Below, piece after piece: positions 6,193-12,548 of a DNA stretch of 12,701 nt. Location of the stretch: positions 1-12,701 of the forward strand of contig JAJYGK010000191.1 in assembly GCA_021790715.1 (NCBI GenBank), given 5' to 3'. Every line of letters begins with the position of its first letter. Position 1 is the first letter of the stretch. Under the pieces are notes generated by a model, which was given only the letters and a program-made list of their open reading frames with translations, was not told where the DNA came from and did not search any database. The stretch is from Chloroflexota bacterium (GTDB taxonomy: Bacteria; Chloroflexota; Limnocylindria; Limnocylindrales; CSP1-4). The position numbers were made by a program, and so were the translations under genes.

Positions 6193-6992
6193 ACGACGCA
6201 CGAGGGAGCCGGACCGATCCGGCCGGATCCGCTCGCTTCGAACGCTGGCTCAGGGACCACGATCCCCTCCCCGCCCCCGCGCTGCTGGAGACGGAGATCG
6301 AGGGCGCGCTGCGCAGGACGCGCGAGGCCTCGGCCAGGGCCGGCGCTCCCGGCGGGCGACCGGGCGCCGCCGCTGCGTTCGCCCGCCCGGCAGGCGCCGC
6401 GGCCGCGAGCGACACCTCGTCGGCCGCTGCGCCCGGGATCGTTGCCGCCTTCTCGCGCGAGCCCGCGCCGTGGGGCACGATCCACGTGGCGGCCTCGGGC
6501 GAGGGCCTGGTGGCGGTCGAACTCGTGGCGGAGACCGACGAGTTCGTGGCCGGCCTCTCTCGCCGCCTGGGCGGGACGGTCGTGGCCGACGGCGAAGGGG
6601 TCCCCGGCACGATCCGCGCCGCGCTGGCAGAGGCCCGCCGGGAGCTCGGCGAGTACTTCGCCGGCCGCCGGACGCGCTTCGAGGTGCCGGTCGATCTCCG
6701 CGGCGTCTCGGCCTGGGATCGCCTCGTGCTGGCCGGTGCGCGCCGCCTCGCGTACGGCGAGGTGACGAGCTACGGGGCCCTGGCGCGCGTGGTCGGCAGG
6801 CCCGGAGCGGCTCGCGCGGTCGGGGGGGCCCTGGGGCGCAACCCGGTGCCGGTGGTCATCCCGTGTCACAGGATCCTCGCCGCGGACGGGACGCTGGGGG
6901 GCTACGGGGGAGGCGGACACGCGCCCCGCGCGCAGATGCTGGACGTGAAGCGCTGGCTGCTCAGGCTCGAGGACGCCGCCGTCCGCGGGTGA
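6189..6992 (+). CDS. ogt: Methylated-DNA-protein-cysteine methyltransferase with an unusual N-terminal extension
   Basis: 267 residues. The C-terminal part is a complete O6-alkylguanine-DNA alkyltransferase: PWGTIHVAASGEGLVAVEL at about 94-112 begins the N-terminal subdomain, YGEVTSYGALARVVG (189-203) forms the helix-turn-helix, an Arg finger lies in AARAVGGALGRNP (207-219), and the suicide Cys226 sits in IPCHRIL. Known: it transfers the alkyl group from O6-alkylguanine in DNA to the Cys, which inactivates the protein. Typical Ogt proteins have about 160-180 residues; here about 90 extra N-terminal residues are present. These are a helical, charged segment at about 13-50 (RFERWLRDHD...EIEGALRRTREA) followed by an Ala/Gly-rich linker. 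ATGA overlap with the sigma gene indicates translational coupling. The extension could contact the sigma factor, but this is speculation. Confidence 0.9.
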   Translation: MNDARGSRTDPAGSARFERWLRDHDPLPAPALLETEIEGALRRTREASARAGAPGGRPGAAAAFARPAGAAAASDTSSAAAPGIVAAFSREPAPWGTIHVAASGEGLVAVELVAETDEFVAGLSRRLGGTVVADGEGVPGTIRAALAEARRELGEYFAGRRTRFEVPVDLRGVSAWDRLVLAGARRLAYGEVTSYGALARVVGRPGAARAVGGALGRNPVPVVIPCHRILAADGTLGGYGGGGHAPRAQMLDVKRWLLRLEDAAVRG

Positions 6993-7035
6993 CCCGGGCG
7001 GCGGGCGACGCCGGGCCGGGCCGCTCGCCCCGTGC

Positions 7036-7302
7036 CTACCAGTCGAACTCGCCGTCCTCGATCCGCGCGCGCTGCTCCTCGCTCAGGGACGGCCAGACCT
7101 CGTCCATCTGCTCCCGGATCTGGGCCGCCGCGTCGCCGTCGCCGGCCTGGTCGGCCGCCCGCAGGAGTCGCGCCAGCTCCGCGTAGTCGGCGAGCGCGGC
7201 ATCCTGGTCGACGAGCCTGGCCGCCTGGGCGGCCGGATCGAGCTCGTCCTCGATCACCTCGTCGACGAGGTGTGTCAGGCGGGGCTGTTCGCTGGCGGCC
7301 AT
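7036..7302 (-). CDS. Small acidic helical protein of unknown function
   Basis: 88 residues, not recognised. It is rich in Ala, Asp, Glu and Gln and looks wholly alpha-helical: segments around 8-20, 24-48 and 55-82 have regular Leu/Ala spacing, and it ends EDGEFDW. There is no transmembrane segment, signal peptide, Cys or catalytic motif. The start at 7302 is well supported by a GGAGGT ribosome site 6 nt before the ATG. The gene is convergent with the alkyltransferase (43 nt between stops) and has its own upstream region with a possible promoter. It could be a small regulatory or adaptor protein; nothing in the sequence decides this. Confidence 0.7.
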   Translation of the reverse strand: MAASEQPRLTHLVDEVIEDELDPAAQAARLVDQDAALADYAELARLLRAADQAGDGDAAAQIREQMDEVWPSLSEEQRARIEDGEFDW

Positions 7303-7350
7303 GGTGCACCTCCGGTCGCTGGCGCCGCGCCGTCCGGGCTGCGCGCGTCC

Positions 7351-7380
7351 AGCCTACGCAATCGGCGGCTCGAAGGACAG
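7351..7380 (-). promoter_or_regulatory. Possible promoter for the small acidic protein gene
   Basis: On the minus strand a TAGGCT hexamer (7356-7351) resembles a GC-rich-organism -10 element about 49 nt before the ATG at 7302. The -35 region, 17 bp further upstream (TGTCCT, 7379-7374), matches the consensus poorly. An odd palindrome, GACAG-TGC-CTGTC (7376-7388), overlaps that -35 position and could be an operator. Support is weak and comes from motif reading only. Confidence 0.25.
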
Positions 7381-7390
7381 TGCCTGTCGG

Positions 7391-7422
7391 CGGACGGGTC
7401 GCCGGCGAGGGATCCCCGTCCG
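7391..7422 (-). terminator. Inverted repeat downstream of the 131-residue protein gene, possible terminator
   Basis: CGGACGGG (7391-7398) pairs perfectly with CCCGTCCG (7415-7422). The 16-nt spacer contains a second perfect palindrome TCGCCGGCGA (7399-7408), so the element can form a nested or branched GC-rich fold. It lies 15-46 nt after the stop of the upstream minus-strand gene. No U-tract follows. A terminator role is plausible by position but not proven. Confidence 0.4.
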
Positions 7423-7436
7423 GTGTCGCCCCGGGG

Positions 7437-7832
7437 TCAGGCGCGCGGGACCGGCCGCATCGGGAAGACGCCGACGACGACCGGTACCGGCGGGTCGAGG
7501 GACAGCTCCAGCCCGACCTCGCCCTGCCGCACGAGTTCCTGCAGCAGGCCGCTCTCGCGCGGCGGAAGCCCGACGTACGCGGGGCCCCGGTCGGTGTCGA
7601 GCACCGAGACATCGTCGGTCTCGCCGCCGAGTTCGAAGCGCCGTCGCAGCTCGTGCAGCGGGACGTACGGGCGCGACTTGATGAACCGCCGCAGCTGGGC
7701 GCCCGTGCATGCGTGCGTCCGGGCGCCGTCGCCGGGCACCTCGTGCGGAGAGGACTCCCCGCCGGGGATGTCGATGGTATCGGCCGCCGGAGCGACCGGC
7801 GAGGCCGTCTGCTGGGTTTCGGTCACGATCAC
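7437..7832 (-). CDS. Hypothetical protein, 131 residues, unrecognised family
   Basis: Not recognised. The first 40 residues are Pro/Thr/Ala-rich and probably disordered. The core (about 43-120) looks folded: a basic helical stretch TGAQLRRFIKSRPYVPLHEL (43-62) followed by RRRFELGGETDD, then alternating hydrophobic strands (VSVLDT, PAYVGLP, VGLELSL, VPVVVGVFPM), suggesting a small alpha/beta or winged-helix-like fold. There is no signal peptide or transmembrane helix, and one Cys (42). The start at 7832 is a GTG with no visible ribosome site; a second GTG lies 6 nt downstream. A promoter-like sequence at 7881-7909 supports a start in this area. It lies 73 nt after the M24 gene and is probably transcribed separately. 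Confidence 0.6.
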   Translation of the reverse strand: MIVTETQQTASPVAPAADTIDIPGGESSPHEVPGDGARTHACTGAQLRRFIKSRPYVPLHELRRRFELGGETDDVSVLDTDRGPAYVGLPPRESGLLQELVRQGEVGLELSLDPPVPVVVGVFPMRPVPRA

Positions 7833-7880
7833 AGGCTCGGGCGCGGGTTCCGGCGGTACCGGCGGCTGCCGCGCAGACCG

Positions 7881-7909
7881 ATGATAGTGGACGATCCCGT
7901 CCGGGTCAG
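7881..7909 (-). promoter_or_regulatory. Candidate sigma70-type promoter overlapping the M24 gene stop codon
   Basis: On the minus strand CTGACC (7909-7904; four of six bases match TTGACA) is followed by a 17-bp spacer and TATCAT (7886-7881; a good -10). The -35 overlaps the TGA stop of the peptidase gene. Predicted transcription would begin near 7874, about 40 nt before the GTG at 7832. This is one of the few A/T-containing hexamers in the area. Inference from motif and spacing only. Confidence 0.4.
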
Positions 7910-9552
7910 ACGCCGCGCACCGTCCACAGGTCGCGGCGCACCTCGTTCAGCACGTCCGGCCCCGTCTCGCCGCAGACGACGATGTCCTCGATGCGGGCCC
8001 CGAAACGGCCCTCGAGGTAGATGCCGGGCTCAACGCTGAAGGCATGTCCGGGGCGGAGCGGCTCTGCGTTTCCCGCGACCAGGTACGGGTCCTCGTGCTC
8101 CTCGAGCCCGATCCCGTGACCGATCCGGTGATTGAACGCGGCGCCGAACCCCGCCTGCTCGATGACGTCCCGGCCAACGCGATCGACGCGCTCCGCCGGC
8201 ACGCCGGGGGCGACCGCGGCGGTGGCGGCCTCCTGTGCGCGCCGGAGAACCTCGTACAGGCGGAGGAACGCCGGGTCGGGGCCGATCCCGGCCTCCCCGC
8301 TCACCCAGAGGGTCCGCGTCGTGTCCGAGCCGTAGCCGCCGTATGCGCCGCCGATGTCGAGCACGACGGGCTCCCCGGCGGCGATCCTGCGCTCCGACGC
8401 CTCGTGGTGGGGCGATGCCGAGTTCGGTCCGCTCCCCACGATCGCGAACGCGGCCACCTCGTGACCCTCGTCGAGCAGGCGCTCGCGGACCTCCCGCGCG
8501 ACGTCGGCCTCCGTGCGGCCGACCAGGCTGCCCGCCGCGATGGCCAGGACGACGCGGTCCGCGGCGTGCGCGGCAGCGCGGAGCAGGGCGATCTCGTCCG
8601 CGTCCTTGGCCATGCGGAGCGCGCGCAGGACCTCGGACGCGAGCCCGAACGGCGTGCCGGGGAACGCCGCCTGGAGGCGGATCAGGAACGACGCCCACAG
8701 GCGGTCCGAGACGAGGAGCCGGCCGCGCGAGGCCGCGGCACCGGACGGGGCGCCGGCGACGACCGTCCGGGAGCCGACCAGGCCGGGCACCAGGGCGACG
8801 GCGTCCTCCGTCTCCTCCCACGTGACGATCGGGACCAGGCCCGCCGCGACGGCCGGCGCCAGCGACGCCCGCGGCGCCTCGAGCCGCGGTGCGACGAGCA
8901 CCGGGTCGCCGTCGCGCGGCAGCACCAGGAGCGTCAGCCGCTCCAGGTTCATCGCCTCGTAGCCGGTGAGCCAGCGCAGGTCGGCCCCCACTCCGACCAG
9001 CAGCGCCGACGCGTCGCCGGACCGCAGCGCATCGCGCGCGGCCGCCAGCCGGACACCGTAGCGATCCGCCGGGATTCCCGCCGGACGGCCGTCCCCGGAA
9101 CGCGACATGACAACCTCCCGTACCCACGTCTCGAACCCGCGCGCCGCACCCCCGGCCAGCGCGCCGTACGCGTACACGACGGCGGCTCCCGCATCGCGCG
9201 CGGCGCGGCGCGCCTCGGGGTCGTCGTGCCGCCCGACGGCGGCCACCGGCACGCCCTGCGCGGAGATCCGCCGGATGGCGGCACGCGCGTCGTACCCGCG
9301 CGCCGCCAGGTCCACGACGGCGGCGACGCCGGACCGCCCGCGCGCGGGCGGGTCGTCGAGCGCCTCGGCCGACCGGAGCAGCACGGGCCTCGCCCCGGCG
9401 CCGCGCACGAGATGGTCCAGGCGCGATGCCCAGATCAGGTCGTCGGCGAGGACCCAGATGGTCGGCGCCCCACTCGCCGGGCCGCCCTCCCCGGCCGGCT
9501 GCTCGCCGGACCGGCGGACGCCCCCGTCCTGCTCCCCGGCGTCCGCGGTCAT
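7906..9552 (-). CDS. M24-family peptidase (Xaa-Pro aminopeptidase-like) with a receiver-like N-terminal domain
   Basis: 548 residues in one open frame. Residues 31-147 read like a degenerate response-regulator receiver: a first strand with paired acids (IWVLADDLIW, Asp37-Asp38), a third strand ending in Asp81 (AAVVDLAARGYD), and a fourth strand (VPVAAVGRHDDP), but no Thr/Ser or Lys at the usual fourth- and fifth-strand positions. Residues 149-300 resemble a creatinase N-terminal domain (GADLRWLTGYEAMNLERL). Residues 310-548 are the pita-bread fold with all five metal ligands: Asp399, Asp410, His479, Glu508 and Glu522. Known: M24 enzymes use two metal ions to cleave before Pro, though some family members are not peptidases. 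The ATG at 9552 is 4 nt after the gamma-subunit stop and lacks a ribosome site, so it probably depends on translational coupling. A second in-frame ATG at 9108 (Met149) has a GGGAGG site 5 nt upstream and would give a 400-residue classical peptidase. Confidence 0.88.
   Translation of the reverse strand: MTADAGEQDGGVRRSGEQPAGEGGPASGAPTIWVLADDLIWASRLDHLVRGAGARPVLLRSAEALDDPPARGRSGVAAVVDLAARGYDARAAIRRISAQGVPVAAVGRHDDPEARRAARDAGAAVVYAYGALAGGAARGFETWVREVVMSRSGDGRPAGIPADRYGVRLAAARDALRSGDASALLVGVGADLRWLTGYEAMNLERLTLLVLPRDGDPVLVAPRLEAPRASLAPAVAAGLVPIVTWEETEDAVALVPGLVGSRTVVAGAPSGAAASRGRLLVSDRLWASFLIRLQAAFPGTPFGLASEVLRALRMAKDADEIALLRAAAHAADRVVLAIAAGSLVGRTEADVAREVRERLLDEGHEVAAFAIVGSGPNSASPHHEASERRIAAGEPVVLDIGGAYGGYGSDTTRTLWVSGEAGIGPDPAFLRLYEVLRRAQEAATAAVAPGVPAERVDRVGRDVIEQAGFGAAFNHRIGHGIGLEEHEDPYLVAGNAEPLRPGHAFSVEPGIYLEGRFGARIEDIVVCGETGPDVLNEVRRDLWTVRGV
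9108..9121 (-). promoter_or_regulatory. Internal ribosome binding site and start codon inside the M24 gene
   Basis: On the minus strand GGGAGG, then a short spacer (TTGTC), then ATG at 9108 is in frame with the surrounding gene. It is a better initiation signal than the one at the upstream start (9552). It falls exactly at the boundary between the receiver-like and peptidase domains, which argues for function rather than chance. Confidence 0.5.
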
Positions 9553-9556
9553 GCGA

Positions 9557-10177
9557 TCAGGCAGCGGGATGCTGCCCCGCCAGATCGATCGCGTCCTGCA
9601 TCGCGACGCCGGACAGCACCGCCTCCGCGTACCGTCCGGCGAACCTGCCCGCGGCTTCCTCGGGGACGATCTGGCGGATCTGGTCCGAGTCCAGTTCGTA
9701 GCCGTAGCGGACCGCGCCGATGTTCTCCTCGCGGTACTTCGACGGCAGCGCCGCCGCGAGCGCGGCCTCGTCGAACTTGACGTCCGAGAGGCGGAGCAGC
9801 CGCCCGAGGGCGATCATGTTGCCGAACAGGTCGCGTCCGAAGTACTTGACGCCGAGCTCCAGGAAGGGGATCTCCTCGGCGCGCTCGCCGGGCTTCACCA
9901 GCCCGATGTCGCACACGACGTAGTCGCTCGCGAGGTGGTTCGGCCCGCGGTCCGCGAGCCGGAGGGTCACGTTCGCGTGCTCCACCACCGGGTTGGAGAT
10001 CGGCTCCTCGGCGTACTTGAGGAACGCCTCGCTCATGCCGCCCCGGACGCTCGAGTCGTAGTCGTACAGGAGCGTCACCTCGTAGCCCATCGCGCCCAGG
10101 AGCGTCGCCATCGTGTTGCCGATGACGCGCACGCCCTGGCCGCCGACCCCGTCGATGACGATCGCGTGCTCGGTCAT
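9557..10177 (-). CDS. korC: 2-oxoacid:ferredoxin oxidoreductase, gamma subunit
   Basis: 206 residues. It begins AIVIDGVGGQGVRVIGNTMA, the characteristic N-terminal loop of the gamma domain of pyruvate/2-oxoacid:ferredoxin oxidoreductases. LYDYDSSVRGGMSEAFLKY follows at 38-55, corresponding to the family's Y-x-SE-x-RGG-type region. The length suits a stand-alone gamma subunit. Known: with alpha and beta it forms the thiamine-diphosphate enzyme that oxidatively decarboxylates 2-oxoacids to acyl-CoA, or works in reverse, using ferredoxin; the gamma domain contributes to the CoA and subunit interface. The ATG at 10177 overlaps the beta stop by 4 nt (ATGA). The frame remains open upstream to 10408, but that part is Arg-rich shadow and is rejected. 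The symbol is by analogy; the substrate is not determined. Confidence 0.87.
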   Translation of the reverse strand: MTEHAIVIDGVGGQGVRVIGNTMATLLGAMGYEVTLLYDYDSSVRGGMSEAFLKYAEEPISNPVVEHANVTLRLADRGPNHLASDYVVCDIGLVKPGERAEEIPFLELGVKYFGRDLFGNMIALGRLLRLSDVKFDEAALAAALPSKYREENIGAVRYGYELDSDQIRQIVPEEAAGRFAGRYAEAVLSGVAMQDAIDLAGQHPAA

Positions 10178-10968
10178 GCCTCGCCGCTCCCCTTGGCTGC
10201 GCCCGCGCCGGCCGGTACCGCCGGCTCGGCGGCGTGGCCCTTCACGATGCCCAGCTGGTGGTTCGCCAGCTGCGTCGCACCTGGCGGTGCCGTCCGGTAC
10301 TCCTTCTTGTAGTAGTTGAGCATCTCGTTGGCGCTCGGGAACCCGATCCGGCGGCCGTTGTTCTCGATGCACTGGCTCGTGATGTCGACGAACGCGAAGC
10401 CGGGCCACTCGATGGCTTCCTTGATCGCCCGGCGCATGGGGCCCTGGTGGTAGACCGTCGTCTTCGCGTAGAAGGCGTTGGCGTTCGTGTTGACGAGCCC
10501 CTGGAGGTTCACCGGGCTGTACGTCGCCCCGGCGGGCGAGGAGACGGTCTTCGTGCCCACCGGCGTCGTGGGGCCGGTCTGCCCGCCCGTGAGCCCGTAG
10601 ATCTCGTTGTTGTTGCAGAGCACGGTGATCCGCGGGTTGCGACGGATCGCGTGGAGCAGGTGGTTGCCGCCGATCGAGCTCAGGTCGCCGTCACCGGAGA
10701 CCACGATCACGTTCAGCTCGGGGCGGACGGTCGCGATCGCCTCGGCGACCGGCAGCGTCCGGCCGTGCAGCGTGTACACCGAGTCGAACTGCATGTACGC
10801 GCCCATCCGGCCCGTGCAGCCGATGCCGGTGACCATGACCGTGTTGGTCTTGTCGAGCCCGAGATCGTCCATGACCATGGCCAGCTGCGTCATGATCAGG
10901 CCGATCCCGCAGCCCGGGCACCAGATCGTGGGAAAGAGGTCGGACTTGATCTTGTCCTTGTACGACAT
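10174..10968 (-). CDS. korB: 2-oxoacid:ferredoxin oxidoreductase, beta subunit (thiamine diphosphate and 4Fe-4S)
   Basis: 264 residues. The N-terminus MSYKDKIKSDLFPTIWCPGCG is typical. Four Cys fit the proximal 4Fe-4S cluster of the beta subunit: Cys17, Cys20, Cys51 (GIGCTGRM) and Cys200 (DITSQCIENN). The thiamine-diphosphate/Mg motif is GDGDLSSIGGNHLLHAI from 92, continuing to CNNNEIYGLTGGQ (118-130). Known: this subunit carries the catalytic cofactor and passes electrons to the cluster and then to ferredoxin. The last 30 or so residues are Ala/Gly/Pro-rich and not part of the fold. It lies 30 nt after the alpha stop and overlaps gamma by 4 nt. The family is certain; a 2-oxoglutarate preference is suggested by the short-alpha four-subunit layout but not proven, and branched-chain or pyruvate use is possible. 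Confidence 0.93.
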   Translation of the reverse strand: MSYKDKIKSDLFPTIWCPGCGIGLIMTQLAMVMDDLGLDKTNTVMVTGIGCTGRMGAYMQFDSVYTLHGRTLPVAEAIATVRPELNVIVVSGDGDLSSIGGNHLLHAIRRNPRITVLCNNNEIYGLTGGQTGPTTPVGTKTVSSPAGATYSPVNLQGLVNTNANAFYAKTTVYHQGPMRRAIKEAIEWPGFAFVDITSQCIENNGRRIGFPSANEMLNYYKKEYRTAPPGATQLANHQLGIVKGHAAEPAVPAGAGAAKGSGEA

Positions 10969-10998
10969 GGGGTGTGCGGTCCTCGGTTCTGGTGCGGC

Positions 10999-12069
10999 TC
11001 AGACGGCGGTCTCGGCCAGCTCCCGGGGAAGCAGGCCGATCCGGTCGAGCCCCTCGCGCACGGCCTCGAGGCTCATCCGGCCGCCGAGGAGCGGAACGCG
11101 GTAGACGTCGCGGTACAGGACACGCTCGACCACGCTGGCATACTGCCCGTCGCTGCCCTCGATCACCACGATCTTCTTGTAGCGCGGTGCGATCTCGCGC
11201 AGCTGGTCCTGCAGGACCGGCCAGATGCGGATCGGGCGGAACAGCGCGAAGTGCGGTGCGAGCGGCTGCGCAATGCGGCGCGTGATGCCGAACGCGATCA
11301 CGAGCGTGTCCGAGTCCGTGTTCCAGCCGTGCTCGTAGAACGAGTACCGTTCGGCGACCGCGAGGCGGAGCGCCGTGGCCTCCTCGTACTGCCGAATGAA
11401 CTCGTCCGCGTCCGCCGTTGCCGGCTCTCCGTCGGGGTACGTCGCCACGCCGCTGAACAGCCGCGTGTGGCCCGAGGCGAGCGGCTCCAGGGTGCGTTCG
11501 ACGATCGGCACGTCGATCGAGTCCAGGTCCACGACCTCGTTGAGGTGGCCGAGGAACGCGTCGGTCAGCAGCACGACGGGCGAGCGGCTCTCCTCCGCGC
11601 AGTTGAAGGCCCGGATCGTGTACTCGTAGCACTCCGCCACGGTCGACGGGTAGAACACGATGCTCGTGTAGTCGCCCGAAGAGCCGTAGCGCGTCTGTAG
11701 GATGTCGCCCTGGCCGGGCATCGTCGGCATGCCGGTGGCCGGGCCGACGCGCTGCACGTCCACGAACACGGTCGGCACGCCGACCTTGTGCGCATACCCG
11801 ACCGCTTCCTGCATCAGGCTGAAGCCGGGGCCCGACGTCGCGGTGAACGACTTGGCGCCGGCGAGGCTGGCGCCAATGATCGCGTTCGCGCTGGCGATCT
11901 CGTCCTCCGCCTGGAGGAACCGGAACTCGGGGTGCGAGGCCGCGTGGACCGACGCGGCCATGAGGACCTCGCTGCTGGGGCTGATCGGATAGCCGGCGAA
12001 GTAGCTCGCGCCGGCCTTGACCGCCCCCAGCAGCACCGCCTCGTTGCCCTGGAGGAGTCGCTTGGTCAT
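10999..12069 (-). CDS. korA: 2-oxoacid:ferredoxin oxidoreductase, alpha subunit (short form)
   Basis: 356 residues. It carries the substrate-side motif YPISPSSEV (27-35), the QAEDEIASANAIIGASLAGAK segment (53-73), a TSGPGFSLMQEAVG loop (78-91) and a C-terminal transketolase-like domain (TLVIAFGITRRIAQ, about 255-268; KKIVVIEGSDGQ, about 298-309). The gamma domain is absent and is encoded separately. Known: the alpha subunit forms the 2-oxoacid pocket against the thiamine diphosphate in beta. The start at 12069 is the only ATG that keeps the MTKRLLQGNEA family N-terminus. An AGGAGG ribosome site overlaps the ferredoxin stop but lies 13 nt away, which is long. Upstream extension to 12687 is shadow sequence over the ferredoxin gene and is rejected. 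It is the second gene of the operon, 17 nt after the ferredoxin stop. Confidence 0.93.
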   Translation of the reverse strand: MTKRLLQGNEAVLLGAVKAGASYFAGYPISPSSEVLMAASVHAASHPEFRFLQAEDEIASANAIIGASLAGAKSFTATSGPGFSLMQEAVGYAHKVGVPTVFVDVQRVGPATGMPTMPGQGDILQTRYGSSGDYTSIVFYPSTVAECYEYTIRAFNCAEESRSPVVLLTDAFLGHLNEVVDLDSIDVPIVERTLEPLASGHTRLFSGVATYPDGEPATADADEFIRQYEEATALRLAVAERYSFYEHGWNTDSDTLVIAFGITRRIAQPLAPHFALFRPIRIWPVLQDQLREIAPRYKKIVVIEGSDGQYASVVERVLYRDVYRVPLLGGRMSLEAVREGLDRIGLLPRELAETAV

Positions 12070-12086
12070 CTCGTTCGTCCCGCCTC

Positions 12087-12548
12087 CTACGTCGGGTTGG
12101 CCCGGTCGACGTCCGGGGCGCTCTCGACGTCGGTGATGCCGCGATTGGGATCCGTGCCTGCGACGGCGGGGCCGCGCGCGGTGTCGGGCGCACCCGAGCG
12201 CTGCGGCGCGCGCGGATGAGGGTGGGCGGCTGCGGCGGGCTGCGCGGCCTCGGCGGCCTGTGCCGCGGCGATCGGCTGGGCCGGGATCATCTCGATGGCG
12301 AGGTCCGGGCAATACCGCTCGCAGAGACCGCAGCGGATGCAGTTCTCGACCTCGACGATGGCGTCGTGCGTCAGGATCAGCGAATCCTTGGGGCAGATCT
12401 CGACGCAGATGTTGCAGCGCTTGCACCAGTCGTCGACCCATCGGATGTTGACGAAGTCGACGACGGTGGGGGCCCGCCGGACCCGCTGCGTCGTGGGGGC
12501 GTACAGCGTAGCCGTGACAGCGTCCTCTCTTCCGTGCGCCGGCCGCAC
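12087..12548 (-). CDS. korD: 2x[4Fe-4S] ferredoxin subunit of the 2-oxoacid oxidoreductase, with long C-terminal tail
   Basis: 153 residues from GTG at 12548. Two complete cluster motifs are present: Cys42/45/48 with Cys52 (CKRCNICVEICP) and Cys70/73/76 with Cys80 (CIRCGLCERYCP), each followed by Pro as in bacterial-type ferredoxins. Known: this delta-type subunit carries electrons from the beta-subunit cluster to external ferredoxin. Residues after about 89 are a tail of some 65 residues, rich in Ala, Pro, His and Asp, far longer than usual for this subunit and probably disordered. The start is uncertain: the GTG has no ribosome site, while a GAGAGGAC sequence lies just inside the frame without a good start after it. 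It is first gene of the operon, with a possible -10 about 24 nt upstream. Confidence 0.85.
   Translation of the reverse strand: MRPAHGREDAVTATLYAPTTQRVRRAPTVVDFVNIRWVDDWCKRCNICVEICPKDSLILTHDAIVEVENCIRCGLCERYCPDLAIEMIPAQPIAAAQAAEAAQPAAAAHPHPRAPQRSGAPDTARGPAVAGTDPNRGITDVESAPDVDRANPT

Noticed and set aside
6993..7035. Possible bidirectional terminator between the convergent alkyltransferase and small acidic protein genes
   Set aside because: Only a 6-bp stem (7003-7008 with 7025-7030) with a 16-nt loop could be found, too weak to call.
8044..9780. Plus-strand 578-codon frame opposite the M24 gene
   Set aside because: It is antisense, Arg/Gly/Asp-rich, without motifs, and covered by a gene with all five M24 metal ligands.
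10178..10408. Extension of the gamma subunit upstream of 10177
   Set aside because: It overlaps the beta subunit coding region in another frame; the family N-terminus AIVIDGVGGQG begins right after the ATG at 10177.
10234..11700. Plus-strand 488-codon frame opposite the alpha and beta subunits
   Set aside because: Composition is typical of a shadow frame, and the minus strand encodes two unmistakable enzyme subunits.
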